DNA from: Bradyrhizobium guangxiense
GTDB lineage: Bacteria; Pseudomonadota; Alphaproteobacteria; Rhizobiales; Xanthobacteraceae
Length of the DNA stretch: 64,000 bases
Direction: 5' to 3'
NCBI RefSeq assembly: GCF_004114915.1
Contig: NZ_CP022219.1
Location: forward strand, 2,820,501 to 2,884,500
The first letter of the stretch is position 1, and each line of letters starts with the position of its first letter. A model generated the notes under the pieces. That model was given only the letters and a program-made list of their open reading frames with translations, was not told the origin of the DNA and made no database searches. A program made the translations under genes and the position numbers. Positions 44,366 to 52,739 of this stretch are shown piece by piece.

Positions 44366-44381
44366 CCAACCAAACAGTTGA
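44366..44381. promoter_or_regulatory. Putative TetR operator in the tetR/binding-protein gap
   Basis: CCAACCA, two bases, CAGTTGA matches the 16-bp dyad at 43700-43715 at 6 of 7 and 5 of 7 arm positions with identical spacing. It is just upstream of the tetR ATG and about 85 bases before the binding protein ATG. Confidence 0.5.
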
Positions 44382-44463
44382 CAAGTTGAGGGCGGGCTTG
44401 TTGCATTGGTATCCTCACAAGGGGAGAGCGACAAGCCGGGTCGCGGCAACGAGGAGAGATGCG

Positions 44464-45468
44464 ATGAAGCGTTTGCAGGCGGCTGTTGTGGCCCTGATGC
44501 TCGGTTTGCCGGCGGTGCCGGCCAGCGCGGGCGAGGCGGTGAACCTGATCCTCAACTGGACGCCGACGGCCGATCACTCGCCCTATTACTACGCCAAGGC
44601 GCAGGGCTGGTACGAGAAGGCCGGCATCGACCTCACGATCGAGACCGGCAAGGGCTCCGGCGTCTCCGCTGCCAAGGTCGGCTCCGGCGGCTCGCCGTTC
44701 GGCGTCGCCGATCTCGCCACCATGCTGGTGGCCAAGAGCAAGGGTGCCGACACCGTTGCCGTGATGAGCGTCTATGCCAATACCGGGCAGACCTTCTACT
44801 GGCTGAAGAGCTACGGCGTGAACGGCGTGAAGGACTTTGCCGGCCACAAGATCGGCAATCCGCCGGGCGACGCCTCGCGCGTGATGTGGCCGGCCTTCGC
44901 CAAGGCCGCAGGGCTGGCGCCCGACGCCGTCGGCTTCGTCAATGTCGGGCCGACCGCGAAGATCGCGGCACTGAAGAGCCACACCGTCGACATCATCAGC
45001 GATTTCTACAACGAGCACGATCTGAAGGTGATCGAGTTCGGACCTGACCTCGGCTACGTCAACTGGAAGGACATCGGGCTCAACCCTTACGGCAACTCGC
45101 TGATCGTCAACGGCGCCTATCTCCAGAAGAACCCGAAACTCGTCGAGGACTTCGTGCGCGTCACCCAGAAGGCCTTTGCGGCCTGCGTCGCCGACGCCAC
45201 CCCGTGCCTGAAGGCGCTGCTCGACCAGGTCTCGGGTCTCGACAAGGAGAACCAGGAGCGCCAGTGGGAGCGGATCAAATTCCTGATGACGGACGAGTTC
45301 ACCACCACCAAGGGTCTCGGCTGGATCGATGGCGAGCGGATGAAGAAGGACTACGAGCTGGTCCAGACTTATCTCGGCATGGAGAAGCCGTTCGACGTCA
45401 CGACCGCCTTCACGACCAAGATGCTCGATCCGAACATCAAGATGGATGCGCGCAAGGTGAAGAAGTAG
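44464..45468 (+). CDS. NMT1/THI5-like ABC solute-binding protein
   Basis: A 334-residue periplasmic binding protein. After a signal peptide (MKRLQAAVVALMLGLPAVPASA), VNLILNWTPTADHSPYYYAKAQGWYEKAGID and GKGSGVSAAKVGSGGSPFGVADL match the family that binds pyrimidine precursors, riboflavin, aromatic or sulfonate ligands. GAGGAG at 44451-44456 sets the ATG. It is divergent from tetR and the permease operon, and completes the importer. The ligand is unknown. Confidence 0.9.
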   Translation: MKRLQAAVVALMLGLPAVPASAGEAVNLILNWTPTADHSPYYYAKAQGWYEKAGIDLTIETGKGSGVSAAKVGSGGSPFGVADLATMLVAKSKGADTVAVMSVYANTGQTFYWLKSYGVNGVKDFAGHKIGNPPGDASRVMWPAFAKAAGLAPDAVGFVNVGPTAKIAALKSHTVDIISDFYNEHDLKVIEFGPDLGYVNWKDIGLNPYGNSLIVNGAYLQKNPKLVEDFVRVTQKAFAACVADATPCLKALLDQVSGLDKENQERQWERIKFLMTDEFTTTKGLGWIDGERMKKDYELVQTYLGMEKPFDVTTAFTTKMLDPNIKMDARKVKK

Positions 45469-45506
45469 GGGGCGCTGCCCCCCAGCCTACGTAATCCCAC
45501 GGAGAA

Positions 45507-45546
45507 TTAACCGGCCGTTAACCATATCCGCCGCATCGTTAACCAT
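45507..45546 (+). promoter_or_regulatory. CtrA-type box in the minC promoter
   Basis: TTAA at 45507-45510, seven bases, TTAAC at 45518-45522 is an exact TTAA-N7-TTAAC CtrA motif. A second half site TTAACCAT is at 45539-45546. They lie 28-67 bases upstream of minC. CtrA control of the min genes is reported in Sinorhizobium meliloti. Confidence 0.75.
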
Positions 45547-45573
45547 TCAATAACAGGGAACGAGTCGGCCGCC

Positions 45574-46272
45574 ATGGAGGCTGCAGCAAAAGTCCAACGC
45601 CAAATGGTGCGCCTGCGCGGGCGCTCCTACGTGGCCTTCGTGTTTACGCCGACGGTTCCGGTCCAGGACTGGCTGCAGGAGATCGACGCCACCATCGCGC
45701 GTTCGCCGGGTTTCTTTGCCGGCCGGCCCGTGGTGATCGACCTGTCCTCGGTCGACCTCAGCCAGGCGGGCATCGGCCATCTTCTCACCAACCTGCAGGA
45801 CCGCAACATCCGCGTGCTTGGCATCGAGGGTGTGGAGGAGGCCAGGCTGACCCCGATGATGCCGCCGCTGCTGTCGGGCGGACGCAGCTGTGTGGTCGAG
45901 CCGAGCGCGCCGAAGAAGCCGGAGATGAAAGCCGAGGCCAAGCCGACATCGCTGCTGCTCGAAAGCCCGGTGCGCTCGGGCCAGACCGTGATCTTCCCGG
46001 AAGGCGACGTCACCATCCTCGGCTCGGTCGGCTCCGGGGCCGAGGTGGTGGCCGGCGGCTCGATCCACGTCTACGGCGCGCTGCGCGGCCGCGCCATGGC
46101 GGGCGTGAACGGTCACACGAGCGCGCGCATCTATTGTCAGAAGATCGAGGCCGAACTGCTTGCGATCGATGGGTTTTACCAGACCGCCGACGACATCGAC
46201 GCCGCCCTGCGCGGCCGGCCGGCCCAGGCCTGGCTGCAGGGCAACACCATGCGAATTACCGCGCTGAACTGA
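45574..46272 (+). CDS. minC: Septum-site inhibitor MinC
   Basis: A 232-residue inhibitor of FtsZ polymerisation. The N-terminal domain (about 1-105) contains VVIDLSSVDLSQAGIGHL. The C-terminal beta-helix domain begins near SPVRSGQTVIFPEGDVTILGSVGSGAEVVAGG and includes HVYGALRGRAMAGVNG, which binds MinD. It is the first gene of minCDE, 19 bases before minD. Confidence 0.95.
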   Translation: MEAAAKVQRQMVRLRGRSYVAFVFTPTVPVQDWLQEIDATIARSPGFFAGRPVVIDLSSVDLSQAGIGHLLTNLQDRNIRVLGIEGVEEARLTPMMPPLLSGGRSCVVEPSAPKKPEMKAEAKPTSLLLESPVRSGQTVIFPEGDVTILGSVGSGAEVVAGGSIHVYGALRGRAMAGVNGHTSARIYCQKIEAELLAIDGFYQTADDIDAALRGRPAQAWLQGNTMRITALN

Positions 46273-46291
46273 CCAGAAGGAGATTTCAGAA

Positions 46292-47107
46292 ATGGCCAAA
46301 GTACTGGTCGTGACATCAGGCAAGGGCGGGGTCGGCAAGACCACGACCACCGCCGCGCTGGGGGCCGCGCTGGCGCAGCGCGGCGACAAGGTCGTCGTCG
46401 TCGACTTCGATGTCGGCCTGCGCAACCTCGACCTCGTGATGGGCGCCGAGCGCCGCGTCGTGTTCGACCTCATCAACGTGGTGCAGGGCGTGGCAAAGCT
46501 GCCGCAGGCCCTGATCCGCGACAAGCGGCTGGAGAACCTCTGGTTGCTGCCGGCCTCGCAGACCCGCGACAAGGACGCGCTGACGGAAGAGGGCGTCGGC
46601 AAGGTCATCGACGAGCTGCGCAGCCGCTTCGACTGGGTGATCTGCGACAGCCCGGCCGGCATCGAGCGCGGTGCCTCCATGGCGATGCGCTTCGCCGACG
46701 AGGCCGTGATCGTGACCAATCCGGAAGTCTCCTCGGTGCGCGATTCCGACCGCATCATCGGCATGCTCGATTCCAAGACCGTGCGGGCCGAGAAGGGCGA
46801 GCGCGTCGAGAAGCACATCCTGATCACGCGCTACGATCCCTCCCGCGCCGCGCGCGGCGAGATGCTGACGATCGACGACATCCTCGAGATCCTCGCAACG
46901 CCCTTGCTCGGCATCATCCCCGAGAGCCAGGACGTGCTGCGCGCCTCGAACGTCGGTACACCCGTGACGCTGTCGAACGCGGACGGCGCACCGGCGCGGG
47001 CCTATATCGACGCGGCGCGCCGTCTGTGCGGCGACACCGTGCCGATGCAGGTGCCGACCGAGCGCAAGGGCTTCATGGATCGCCTGCTGCGACGGAGGGC
47101 GGCATGA
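46292..47107 (+). CDS. minD: Septum-site ATPase MinD
   Basis: A 271-residue membrane-bound ATPase that recruits MinC and oscillates or forms gradients with MinE. It has the deviant Walker [12 protein letters not shown] at residues 10-20, [14 protein letters not shown], and a C-terminal amphipathic helix ([13 protein letters not shown]) for membrane binding. AAGGAG lies shortly before the ATG. Its stop overlaps the minE start as ATGA. Confidence 0.97.
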   Translation: MAKVLVVTSGKGGVGKTTTTAALGAALAQRGDKVVVVDFDVGLRNLDLVMGAERRVVFDLINVVQGVAKLPQALIRDKRLENLWLLPASQTRDKDALTEEGVGKVIDELRSRFDWVICDSPAGIERGASMAMRFADEAVIVTNPEVSSVRDSDRIIGMLDSKTVRAEKGERVEKHILITRYDPSRAARGEMLTIDDILEILATPLLGIIPESQDVLRASNVGTPVTLSNADGAPARAYIDAARRLCGDTVPMQVPTERKGFMDRLLRRRAA

Positions 47108-47385
47108 GCATGGGTCTGCTCCGGCTTCTCCGCGGCAACAAGGCGTCGGCACCCGTCGCTCGCGAACGGCTGCAGATCCTGCTTGCCCATGAACGCGGAA
47201 TGCGTGGCCAGCCCGATCTGCTCGGTGTGCTGCGTGAGGAAATCCTTGCCGTGGTCTCCAAGCATGTGACGCTGGATCCGACCAAGGTCATCGTCCGGCT
47301 TGAACGCGGCGACGACGTGTCGACCCTGGAGGTCGATATCGAAGTGCCCAACGATTTCGAGCGCAAGAAAGTGGCAGTCGCGTAG
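47104..47385 (+). CDS. minE: MinE, topological specificity factor
   Basis: A 93-residue regulator of Min[12 protein letters not shown] is the membrane-targeting start, [13 protein letters not shown] is the MinD-binding helix, and [13 protein letters not shown] leads into the beta dimerisation domain. The ATG at 47104 overlaps the minD stop. A terminator follows 37 bases after the stop codon. Confidence 0.95.
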   Translation: MSMGLLRLLRGNKASAPVARERLQILLAHERGMRGQPDLLGVLREEILAVVSKHVTLDPTKVIVRLERGDDVSTLEVDIEVPNDFERKKVAVA

Positions 47386-47422
47386 AGGGCGCGGCTGACG
47401 GCTTCCAGTTTGGGGTGGGTGA

Positions 47423-47456
47423 AAAGGCGGTCCGCTGGGCATAGCGGGCCGCCTTT
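47423..47456 (+). terminator. Terminator of the min operon
   Basis: AAAGGCGGTCCGC and GCGGGCCGCCTTT form a 13-bp stem with one G-T pair and an 8-base loop. It lies 38 bases after minE. Confidence 0.82.
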
Positions 47457-47559
47457 GTCGTTGGGCGAAACGGAACGGGACCCACAGCGAGATCGTTGTG
47501 AACAACCCGCGGGACCAGCCGCGCGCTGCACCGCGGTTCCATCAACCGGGAGAGCGCTC

Positions 47560-47745
47560 ATGATGTCCGAGGTCCAGGTCCATACCGTTGCGCGGCAGAT
47601 GCTCGAGCAGCACGGCTTTGCTGCGATCGCGAAGGCCGCCGAGCAGGCCCAGGCCTGCGAGGGCCGCGGTGAGGCCGACGAGGCACGGGAGTGGCGCCAC
47701 ATTGCCGACGCCATGAAGATCATCCGGGGGCCGCACCAGAGCTGA
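47560..47745 (+). CDS. Small conserved hypothetical protein, 61 aa
   Basis: A helical protein starting MMSEVQVHTVARQMLEQHGF, with AAEQAQACEGRGEADEAREWRHIADAMKII. GGGAGA at 47548-47553 is 6 bases before the ATG. Similar short proteins are, from memory, common in Bradyrhizobium, but no function is known. Confidence 0.65.
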   Translation: MMSEVQVHTVARQMLEQHGFAAIAKAAEQAQACEGRGEADEAREWRHIADAMKIIRGPHQS

Positions 47746-47770
47746 GACGTGCGGTAATCGCGCGGCGGGC

Positions 47771-48019
47771 TCAGCGCCCGCCTTGATCGGCACCTTGCGC
47801 GCCGGACTTGTGCTGCGTTTGCGGCTGGCTGCGCTCGCCCGTCTCCTTGCAGGGGAGTTGTTCCCACGATCCGTCCGGTGCCTGTTGATAGGCGCTACAC
47901 GACGGCGAGGTCGACTTGCCGTCGCCCTTCTGAGTCTCGGAGTTCTTCGCCCCGGCCGGGGCAGCCAGCAGCGTGCTGGCGGCAAGCACGGTGCCGAAAA
48001 CGAAACAAGCAATCCGCAT
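47771..48019 (-). CDS. Small secreted protein, 82 aa
   Basis: A signal peptide (MRIACFVFGTVLAASTLLAAPAGA) is followed by a polar protein with two Cys (SPSCSAYQQAPDGSWEQLPC) and a Gln/Gly-rich end. GAGGAGAA is close before the ATG at 48019. No family is recognised. The two Cys could form one disulfide in the periplasm. Confidence 0.65.
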   Translation of the reverse strand: MRIACFVFGTVLAASTLLAAPAGAKNSETQKGDGKSTSPSCSAYQQAPDGSWEQLPCKETGERSQPQTQHKSGAQGADQGGR

Positions 48020-48126
48020 GGAGCTTCTCCTCTTCGAAAAAGCCCGCATGCTGGCGAGGAATGTGACGATTGTTGGCCGGCCTTGCGGTTCCCGGCGGCG
48101 TGCTTAATGACGCGCGAGCCGGCTTG

Positions 48127-48516
48127 CTAGCCGCCCTTGCTGCGGATCAGCCCGGCGAGGTTGGTTTTCTGGGCCTCGCACCAGCTGGACATGCCGAGGC
48201 GGCGTTGGTTGAGATCGGTCGCCTGGGTGGCCACCGCGACCTCGGCCATCAGATCGTCGTCCTGCTTCTCGCCCATCTTGCCGCCGGTGTGCATCCAGGC
48301 GATCGCCTTGCGCACTTTCTCGGTGGTGCCGTCGGGCAGGTGCAACTGCTGCGCCTTCTGCACGAGGTCCTGGTAGACGACATCCGTGCCCGGGCATTCG
48401 ACCTTGGCGGCGAAGGCCTGCAAGACCAGGGTCACATAGGTTGAGCGGGGATGGTCCTCGGCTTGGGCTGGAGCCGCGATCAACAACAGGCCGGCCATTA
48501 GGAAACCGTAGCGCAT
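48127..48516 (-). CDS. Periplasmic hypothetical protein, 129 aa
   Basis: A signal peptide (MRYGFLMAGLLLIAAPAQA) is followed by a helical domain: YVTLVLQAFAAKVECPGTD, EKVRKAIAWMHTGGKMGEKQDDDL and SSWCEAQKTNLAGLIRSKGG. Two Cys are likely bonded. GAGGAG precedes the ATG at 48516. No named family is recognised. It is on the same strand as the preceding small secreted gene. Confidence 0.7.
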   Translation of the reverse strand: MRYGFLMAGLLLIAAPAQAEDHPRSTYVTLVLQAFAAKVECPGTDVVYQDLVQKAQQLHLPDGTTEKVRKAIAWMHTGGKMGEKQDDDLMAEVAVATQATDLNQRRLGMSSWCEAQKTNLAGLIRSKGG

Positions 48517-48646
48517 CCTTGGTATCTCCTCGTTTTTTTGGAAGGCTAGCGTCCAGCGGGTTGCTCCGCAATGGTGCCCGGTGTGAATTTGTCGCTTCTT
48601 GCTGCGGTGCGCTATCGTGAATACCAACCCAGCCTCGGAGAACGAC

Positions 48647-49432
48647 ATGAGCCTGTTCAGCACGCCGTTCGATCCTGCCCGTGACACAGCACTGGTCACC
48701 GGCGCCGGCAACGGCATCGGCCGCGCCATCGCGCAAGCCTTGGTCGGCGAGGGCGTCCGCACCGTGTTCGCCGATGTGAACGCCGCGCGGGTGACGGCCG
48801 CGATCGGCGCCAGCGAGAAGCCTGAATTGGCAGTGCCCTGGGTCGGCGATCTCGCCGATCTCGGCGCGTGCGACGCGTTGCTCGCTGCCGCGAACGCGGC
48901 GCTGGGCGGGATCACGCATTTCGTACACAGCGCATCGCCGCCGCGGCGGGAGGCCGATCATGCGCTCGCGGTCGAGCGCAGGATCTGGCAAGAGATGCAT
49001 GCCGTCAATCTCGACGCCGGTTTTCACCTGGCGCGCGAACTCGCAAAGCAGCTGATTGCGGCGAAGCGGCCGGGCTCGTTCCTGTTTCTCACCTCGCTGC
49101 ATGCCGGCACGCCGCGCAATCTGCCGCACTATTCGACGGCGAAGGCGGCGATGGCGATGCTGGTGAAAGAGCTAGCAAAGACGTTTGGCCGCTACGGCAT
49201 CCGCATCAACGCGCTGGTGCCCGGTGCGATCGCAGCGGGCGGGTTCGTTGCGGATCCCGCGCTGGCGCGGCACATTCCGCTCGGGCGACTCGGCGAGGCC
49301 AACGACCTCGCACCGATGGCGCTCACGGTGCTGTCGAACAAGCTGTCCGGTTACGTCACCGGCGCTTCCTTCGTCGTCGACGGCGGATTGTCACTGACGA
49401 ACTGGTTCGAGCCGCCGGCGCTCGACGACTAG
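48647..49432 (+). CDS. SDR family oxidoreductase
   Basis: A 261-residue short-chain dehydrogenase. TGAGNGIGRAIA is the cofactor loop, FLTSLHAG holds the catalytic Ser and YSTAKAAMAMLVKELA the Tyr and Lys. The end VTGASFVVDGGLSLTNWF is typical. GGAG 6 bases before sets the ATG at 48647. It is a single gene with no clear partner. The substrate is unknown. Confidence 0.88.
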   Translation: MSLFSTPFDPARDTALVTGAGNGIGRAIAQALVGEGVRTVFADVNAARVTAAIGASEKPELAVPWVGDLADLGACDALLAAANAALGGITHFVHSASPPRREADHALAVERRIWQEMHAVNLDAGFHLARELAKQLIAAKRPGSFLFLTSLHAGTPRNLPHYSTAKAAMAMLVKELAKTFGRYGIRINALVPGAIAAGGFVADPALARHIPLGRLGEANDLAPMALTVLSNKLSGYVTGASFVVDGGLSLTNWFEPPALDD

Positions 49433-49527
49433 AGCATTCTCGGTTCTGATTGAATCAGAACCGAAGCTCTAGTTTTTAACGCGTTTTCTTCACGCGAACC
49501 GGTGTCCACTTCGCTCGAAAACGCTCT
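49432..49527. repeat. Intergenic repeat family B, longest copy
   Basis: The first half (49432-49470) has a dyad around GATTGAATC. The second half (49479-49527), beginning ACGCGTTTTC and ending AAAACGCTCT, is repeated at 57305-57354. The first half is repeated in part at 5623-5656. It starts right at the stop codon of the SDR gene. Confidence 0.8.
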
Positions 49528-49529
49528 AG

Positions 49530-49760
49530 TCAGCGTCGCCAGGCCGGCACTGGATCAAGCGGCGTGCGATAGAGCTCATTGTGATCGCGATCGGTGACGC
49601 GCACCGCGCAACCCTTCTGCTGCAGCTCCGGCTTGACCAGCGACAGCTCGGTCGCCAGTTGATCGGCACGATCCGAGGCGACCTCGATGTCTTCGAGAAT
49701 GATTCCGCCCTGGTTTCTGAACTCTTCACCAACCACAAGATCGAAGGAGTAGTAAGGCAT
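49530..49760 (-). CDS. DUF6894-like small protein
   Basis: A 76-residue protein that starts MPYYSFDLVVGEEFRNQGGIIL and continues with EDIEVASDRADQLATEL. This fits the DUF6894 pattern of small rhizobial proteins with a beta hairpin and a helix. GGGGAA lies before the ATG at 49760. The function is unknown. A TTAA-N7-TTAAC motif lies about 148 bases upstream. Confidence 0.7.
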   Translation of the reverse strand: MPYYSFDLVVGEEFRNQGGIILEDIEVASDRADQLATELSLVKPELQQKGCAVRVTDRDHNELYRTPLDPVPAWRR

Positions 49761-49906
49761 CCGAATTCCCCGATGTGACGTGCTGAGCTTCGGTGGAAGG
49801 CTCAAACGCATCCCGGGATGCTACCACTGAGTCGATATCTACCGAATGAACGGGCCGCGCAATCTCTGTGCTTATGGCGCAGAAATGATGTGCAGTGTGT
49901 GACTGC

Positions 49907-49923
49907 GTTAACATTTAATTAAA
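49907..49923 (-). promoter_or_regulatory. CtrA-type motif
   Basis: Read on the minus strand, TTAA, seven bases, TTAAC is an exact match to the CtrA consensus. It lies about 148 bases upstream of the DUF6894-like gene at 49760. AT-rich motifs of this kind can occur by chance. Confidence 0.4.
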
Positions 49924-50120
49924 CATGTCGGCGTGATCATAAGGCATGGAATTGCAGCAGAACCGGGCTCCGGGAACCGGCAGCTGCAAGAGAAGGCCGG
50001 CGGCATAGATCCCGACGGCCTTTTCTCTTGGAAGACGCTCGTGGCATCGCTTCCCGTAATTGCCCGGACTCAACGTATCACATCGACTCGGACAGCGTAC
50101 GCGACGCCGTAGGTCCTGGT

Positions 50121-51176
50121 CTAGCGCAGCGGCATCGGCGGACGCACTACCGGTCCGTCGTCATCGGCGACGGCCTGGGTCGTGGTCACCGGTGCGACCG
50201 CTGGCGGCGGCGCCGCGGTTGCCTGCGACGACGGCGGAGGAGGCGCGAGCGGCGGGGGGGAATAAGCCGGCATGTAAGTGTGCGACACGACCGGTTTCGG
50301 TTTGCGAACCGGCGGCGGCGACGGAGCTCGCGGCGTGACCGCAGCAGCGCGTGCGCGCGGATCGACAGGCTTGGCGTCGGCCACCGGTTTGAGCGCAGGC
50401 GGCTTCGCCATCTCGCGCGCCATCTGCTCCTGTCCGGCCTTCAACTCGGCGATGTTGACCTTGAGCTGCTCGATCTGCTGCGCCATCGCCGCGAGGTCGC
50501 GCGTCATCGATTGCACCGACTGCGCCGCATCGGATGGTGTCGCCGCGGGCACGGCTGTTGCAACCTGCGCTGCAGGCGGCGCGGCCGATTGATCGGCGGC
50601 TTGATCGGTTGCCGCTTGCGCTGCGGGCGCCGCAGCTTGCTCCGCCGGCGCTGCGGCCTCTGCGGGGGCGACCGGCGCGGTCTGCGACGTGGAAGGCAGT
50701 AGCGACGTCAGCGACGCCAATGCAGGGGTCCATCCGGCGAGCATCTCTTTGGCCGTATCGCCGTGCCGCTCCCAGGCGATGGTGGCGGCTGCGCTTGCTC
50801 CCGCAAACAGAAACGTGACGAACGCACCGCGCAGCCATTTGCCCACGGACGATCGCTTCTGCCGGCCATGATCATCGCTCGCCGCGACGCGTACGGCCGT
50901 GTCGACCGAGGGCGGTGCTGGCGCTTGCGGCTCCAAAACAGGGCTGAACTTGGGCTCCACGGAGAGTTTGGACTCCAGCGAGATCTTGGGCGGCGGGGCG
51001 AATTTCGGCTCCGGACGGCTCGCCATGTCGGGCGCCAACGCCGGCGCAACGCTGATTGGGCGCGAGGCCAGCACAATGTCGGGCGAAATCTGAATCGCGT
51101 CGTGCGGATCGTTGTCCTTGACCGTGTCCTTCACGATCTCATCGACGATTTGCTTGGGGTTCAGCGTCGCGAGCAT
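50121..51176 (-). CDS. Single-pass membrane protein rich in Ala and Pro
   Basis: A 351-residue protein. Residues 1-110 are cytoplasmic and Pro-rich, with a basic stretch just before one membrane helix (GAFVTFLFAGASAAATIAW). Then come an Ala-rich spacer, a coiled-coil stretch (MTRDLAAMAQQIEQLKVNIAELKAGQEQMAREM) and a Pro-rich end. AAGGAGC precedes the ATG at 51176. No family is recognised. The layout suggests an envelope-spanning scaffold. Confidence 0.7.
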   Translation of the reverse strand: MLATLNPKQIVDEIVKDTVKDNDPHDAIQISPDIVLASRPISVAPALAPDMASRPEPKFAPPPKISLESKLSVEPKFSPVLEPQAPAPPSVDTAVRVAASDDHGRQKRSSVGKWLRGAFVTFLFAGASAAATIAWERHGDTAKEMLAGWTPALASLTSLLPSTSQTAPVAPAEAAAPAEQAAAPAAQAATDQAADQSAAPPAAQVATAVPAATPSDAAQSVQSMTRDLAAMAQQIEQLKVNIAELKAGQEQMAREMAKPPALKPVADAKPVDPRARAAAVTPRAPSPPPVRKPKPVVSHTYMPAYSPPPLAPPPPSSQATAAPPPAVAPVTTTQAVADDDGPVVRPPMPLR

Positions 51177-51484
51177 CGCAGCTCCTTTGAAGCCCGGGTG
51201 TCTGAAGCCCAGGTGTTGAGTACTCGTCGCCCGCATTGGCGCGAGCCGGTCTGTTGAGGCAGGCCCAAATCTGATGACCTCGGCCCGATGATGCACGAGT
51301 CCAGCCGGGTTTGACCAAAGCAAGGCGAGGGGATGGAGATGATGCGACGCTCTTCCGCCGTTTGTGGTGATGGAACCCAATTTGTCGAACACGCGCACGT
51401 GTTCCCAGCTGCCTTGTTTTCAGCACGATTTTGGCAGCATCTGGGGATGCTGGGGGCGCTGCTATCCGCTATCGGGGGCCGGCG

Positions 51485-52138
51485 GTGCCAAGATTTCTGA
51501 TCGCTTTATTCGCTGCTGCCTTGCTGCCGCTGGGCGGCTGCATGCAGACGACGCTTTCACCGTCGACGGACGCGAGCATGACGCCGCGCGACCGGCAGTT
51601 GCTCGCGCATACGCCTTACGCGCAGGCCAACGTGCCCGAGCAATATCTCCGTCACATCGTCGATTACCGCCGCAAGGAGCAGCCGGGTACCATCCTCGTC
51701 GATACTGACGCGCGCTACCTTTATTACGTGCTGCCTGACGGCAAGGCGATCCGCTACGGCGTTGCGGTCGGTGAGGAAGCCATGGCGTTCTCCGGCGTTG
51801 CGCGGGTGGGCCGCCTCGCGGAATGGCCGGACTGGGTTCCGACAGCCGATATCCAGGCGCGGCTCGGACCGTATCCGGCGCGCGTTCCCGGCGGTCCGGC
51901 CAATCCGCTGGGTGCGCGGGGCATCTATCTCTATGTCGGCAACAAGGACACGCTCTACCGCATCCACGGCACCAACCAGCCTGAATATATCGGGCAGGCG
52001 ATCTCGTCCGGCTGCATCCGGATGCGCAACGAGGACGTGATCGATCTGTACGACCGGGTGAAGCTCAATTCGACGGTCGTGGTGCTGCCGCCCGGACAGA
52101 GCGCGCAGGCCGAGGCAGGCGCACGCTGGCGAGGTTGA
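51485..52138 (+). CDS. L,D-transpeptidase lipoprotein (ErfK/YbiS type)
   Basis: A 217-residue lipoprotein. The leader ends with LLPLGGC, a lipobox, followed by a YkuD-type domain with ILVDTDARYLYYVLPDGKAIRYGVAVG and the catalytic HGTNQPEYIGQAISSGCIRM. It should form 3-3 crosslinks in peptidoglycan or attach proteins to it. The GTG at 51485 begins the leader and is the likely start; the open frame runs further up without leader features. Confidence 0.88.
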   Translation: MPRFLIALFAAALLPLGGCMQTTLSPSTDASMTPRDRQLLAHTPYAQANVPEQYLRHIVDYRRKEQPGTILVDTDARYLYYVLPDGKAIRYGVAVGEEAMAFSGVARVGRLAEWPDWVPTADIQARLGPYPARVPGGPANPLGARGIYLYVGNKDTLYRIHGTNQPEYIGQAISSGCIRMRNEDVIDLYDRVKLNSTVVVLPPGQSAQAEAGARWRG

Positions 52139-52184
52139 GGTAACTCGCGTGCGCTGGCCGCTCACGCGCGAGCCGATCTCGCCG

Positions 52185-52619
52185 TTAGTTCTCAGGTCGA
52201 GCGATCCGCCATTGCAGTGTCGTAGCGTTGCCATTGGCATCGCCTGGGGCCTTGTCGGCGGGTGAGGTGTAGAGCGGGCGATAGCGGTATGCCCACATCT
52301 TGCTGCCGTCGTTGCGGCTGATCACGGTGAAGTCGCCGACGGCCTTGGCGTCGGCGGTTGCGGGCAGCGGCACCCAGCTCTCGGTGCACTTGCCGTTGCA
52401 GTTCGATGTCTTTCCGGTGGTGTCGCGCTCGTAATAATAGAGCGTCATGCCCTTGAGGTCGACGAGCTTGGGGCCCTGCTTGGTCAGAACCACCTTCGCC
52501 GGCGCGGTGGTCGCCTCGGGCTTGGGCGGAGGAGGGGCATCGCCGCCGCCATGTCCGTTTGCGAGCGCAGGAGCGGTCGAGAGCGCAATGGCCGCGGCCG
52601 CGATGAGAAACCTGAACAT
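52185..52619 (-). CDS. Secreted protein with COG4315 repeats (Lipoprotein_15)
   Basis: A 144-residue periplasmic protein. After a signal peptide (MFRFLIAAAAIALSTAPALA) and a Pro-rich link, it has GMTLYYYERDTTGKTSNCNGKCTESWVPL, the Y...C-x-G-x-C-x-x-x-W-P signature of the PF03640-type secreted repeat, and a second half-repeat in SKMWAYRYRPLY. The function is unknown. AGGGG precedes the ATG, and a CtrA-type motif lies about 23 bases upstream. Confidence 0.85.
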   Translation of the reverse strand: MFRFLIAAAAIALSTAPALANGHGGGDAPPPPKPEATTAPAKVVLTKQGPKLVDLKGMTLYYYERDTTGKTSNCNGKCTESWVPLPATADAKAVGDFTVISRNDGSKMWAYRYRPLYTSPADKAPGDANGNATTLQWRIARPEN

Positions 52620-52640
52620 CCGAAACCCCTGAACCGCAAA

Positions 52641-52656
52641 GTTAATCGCGCGTTAA
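52641..52656 (-). promoter_or_regulatory. CtrA-type motif upstream of the COG4315 gene
   Basis: On the minus strand, TTAA-CGCGCGA-TTAAC is an exact TTAA-N7-TTAAC match. It ends about 23 bases before the ATG at 52619. Confidence 0.5.
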
Positions 52657-52739
52657 GCGCAGAATGTTGCCGACCCTAGCAGCCGAAGGTTAGTTCCAGG
52701 TTTCGTCGCGCTGCGACAATTGCGGATAAAAATACTGGA

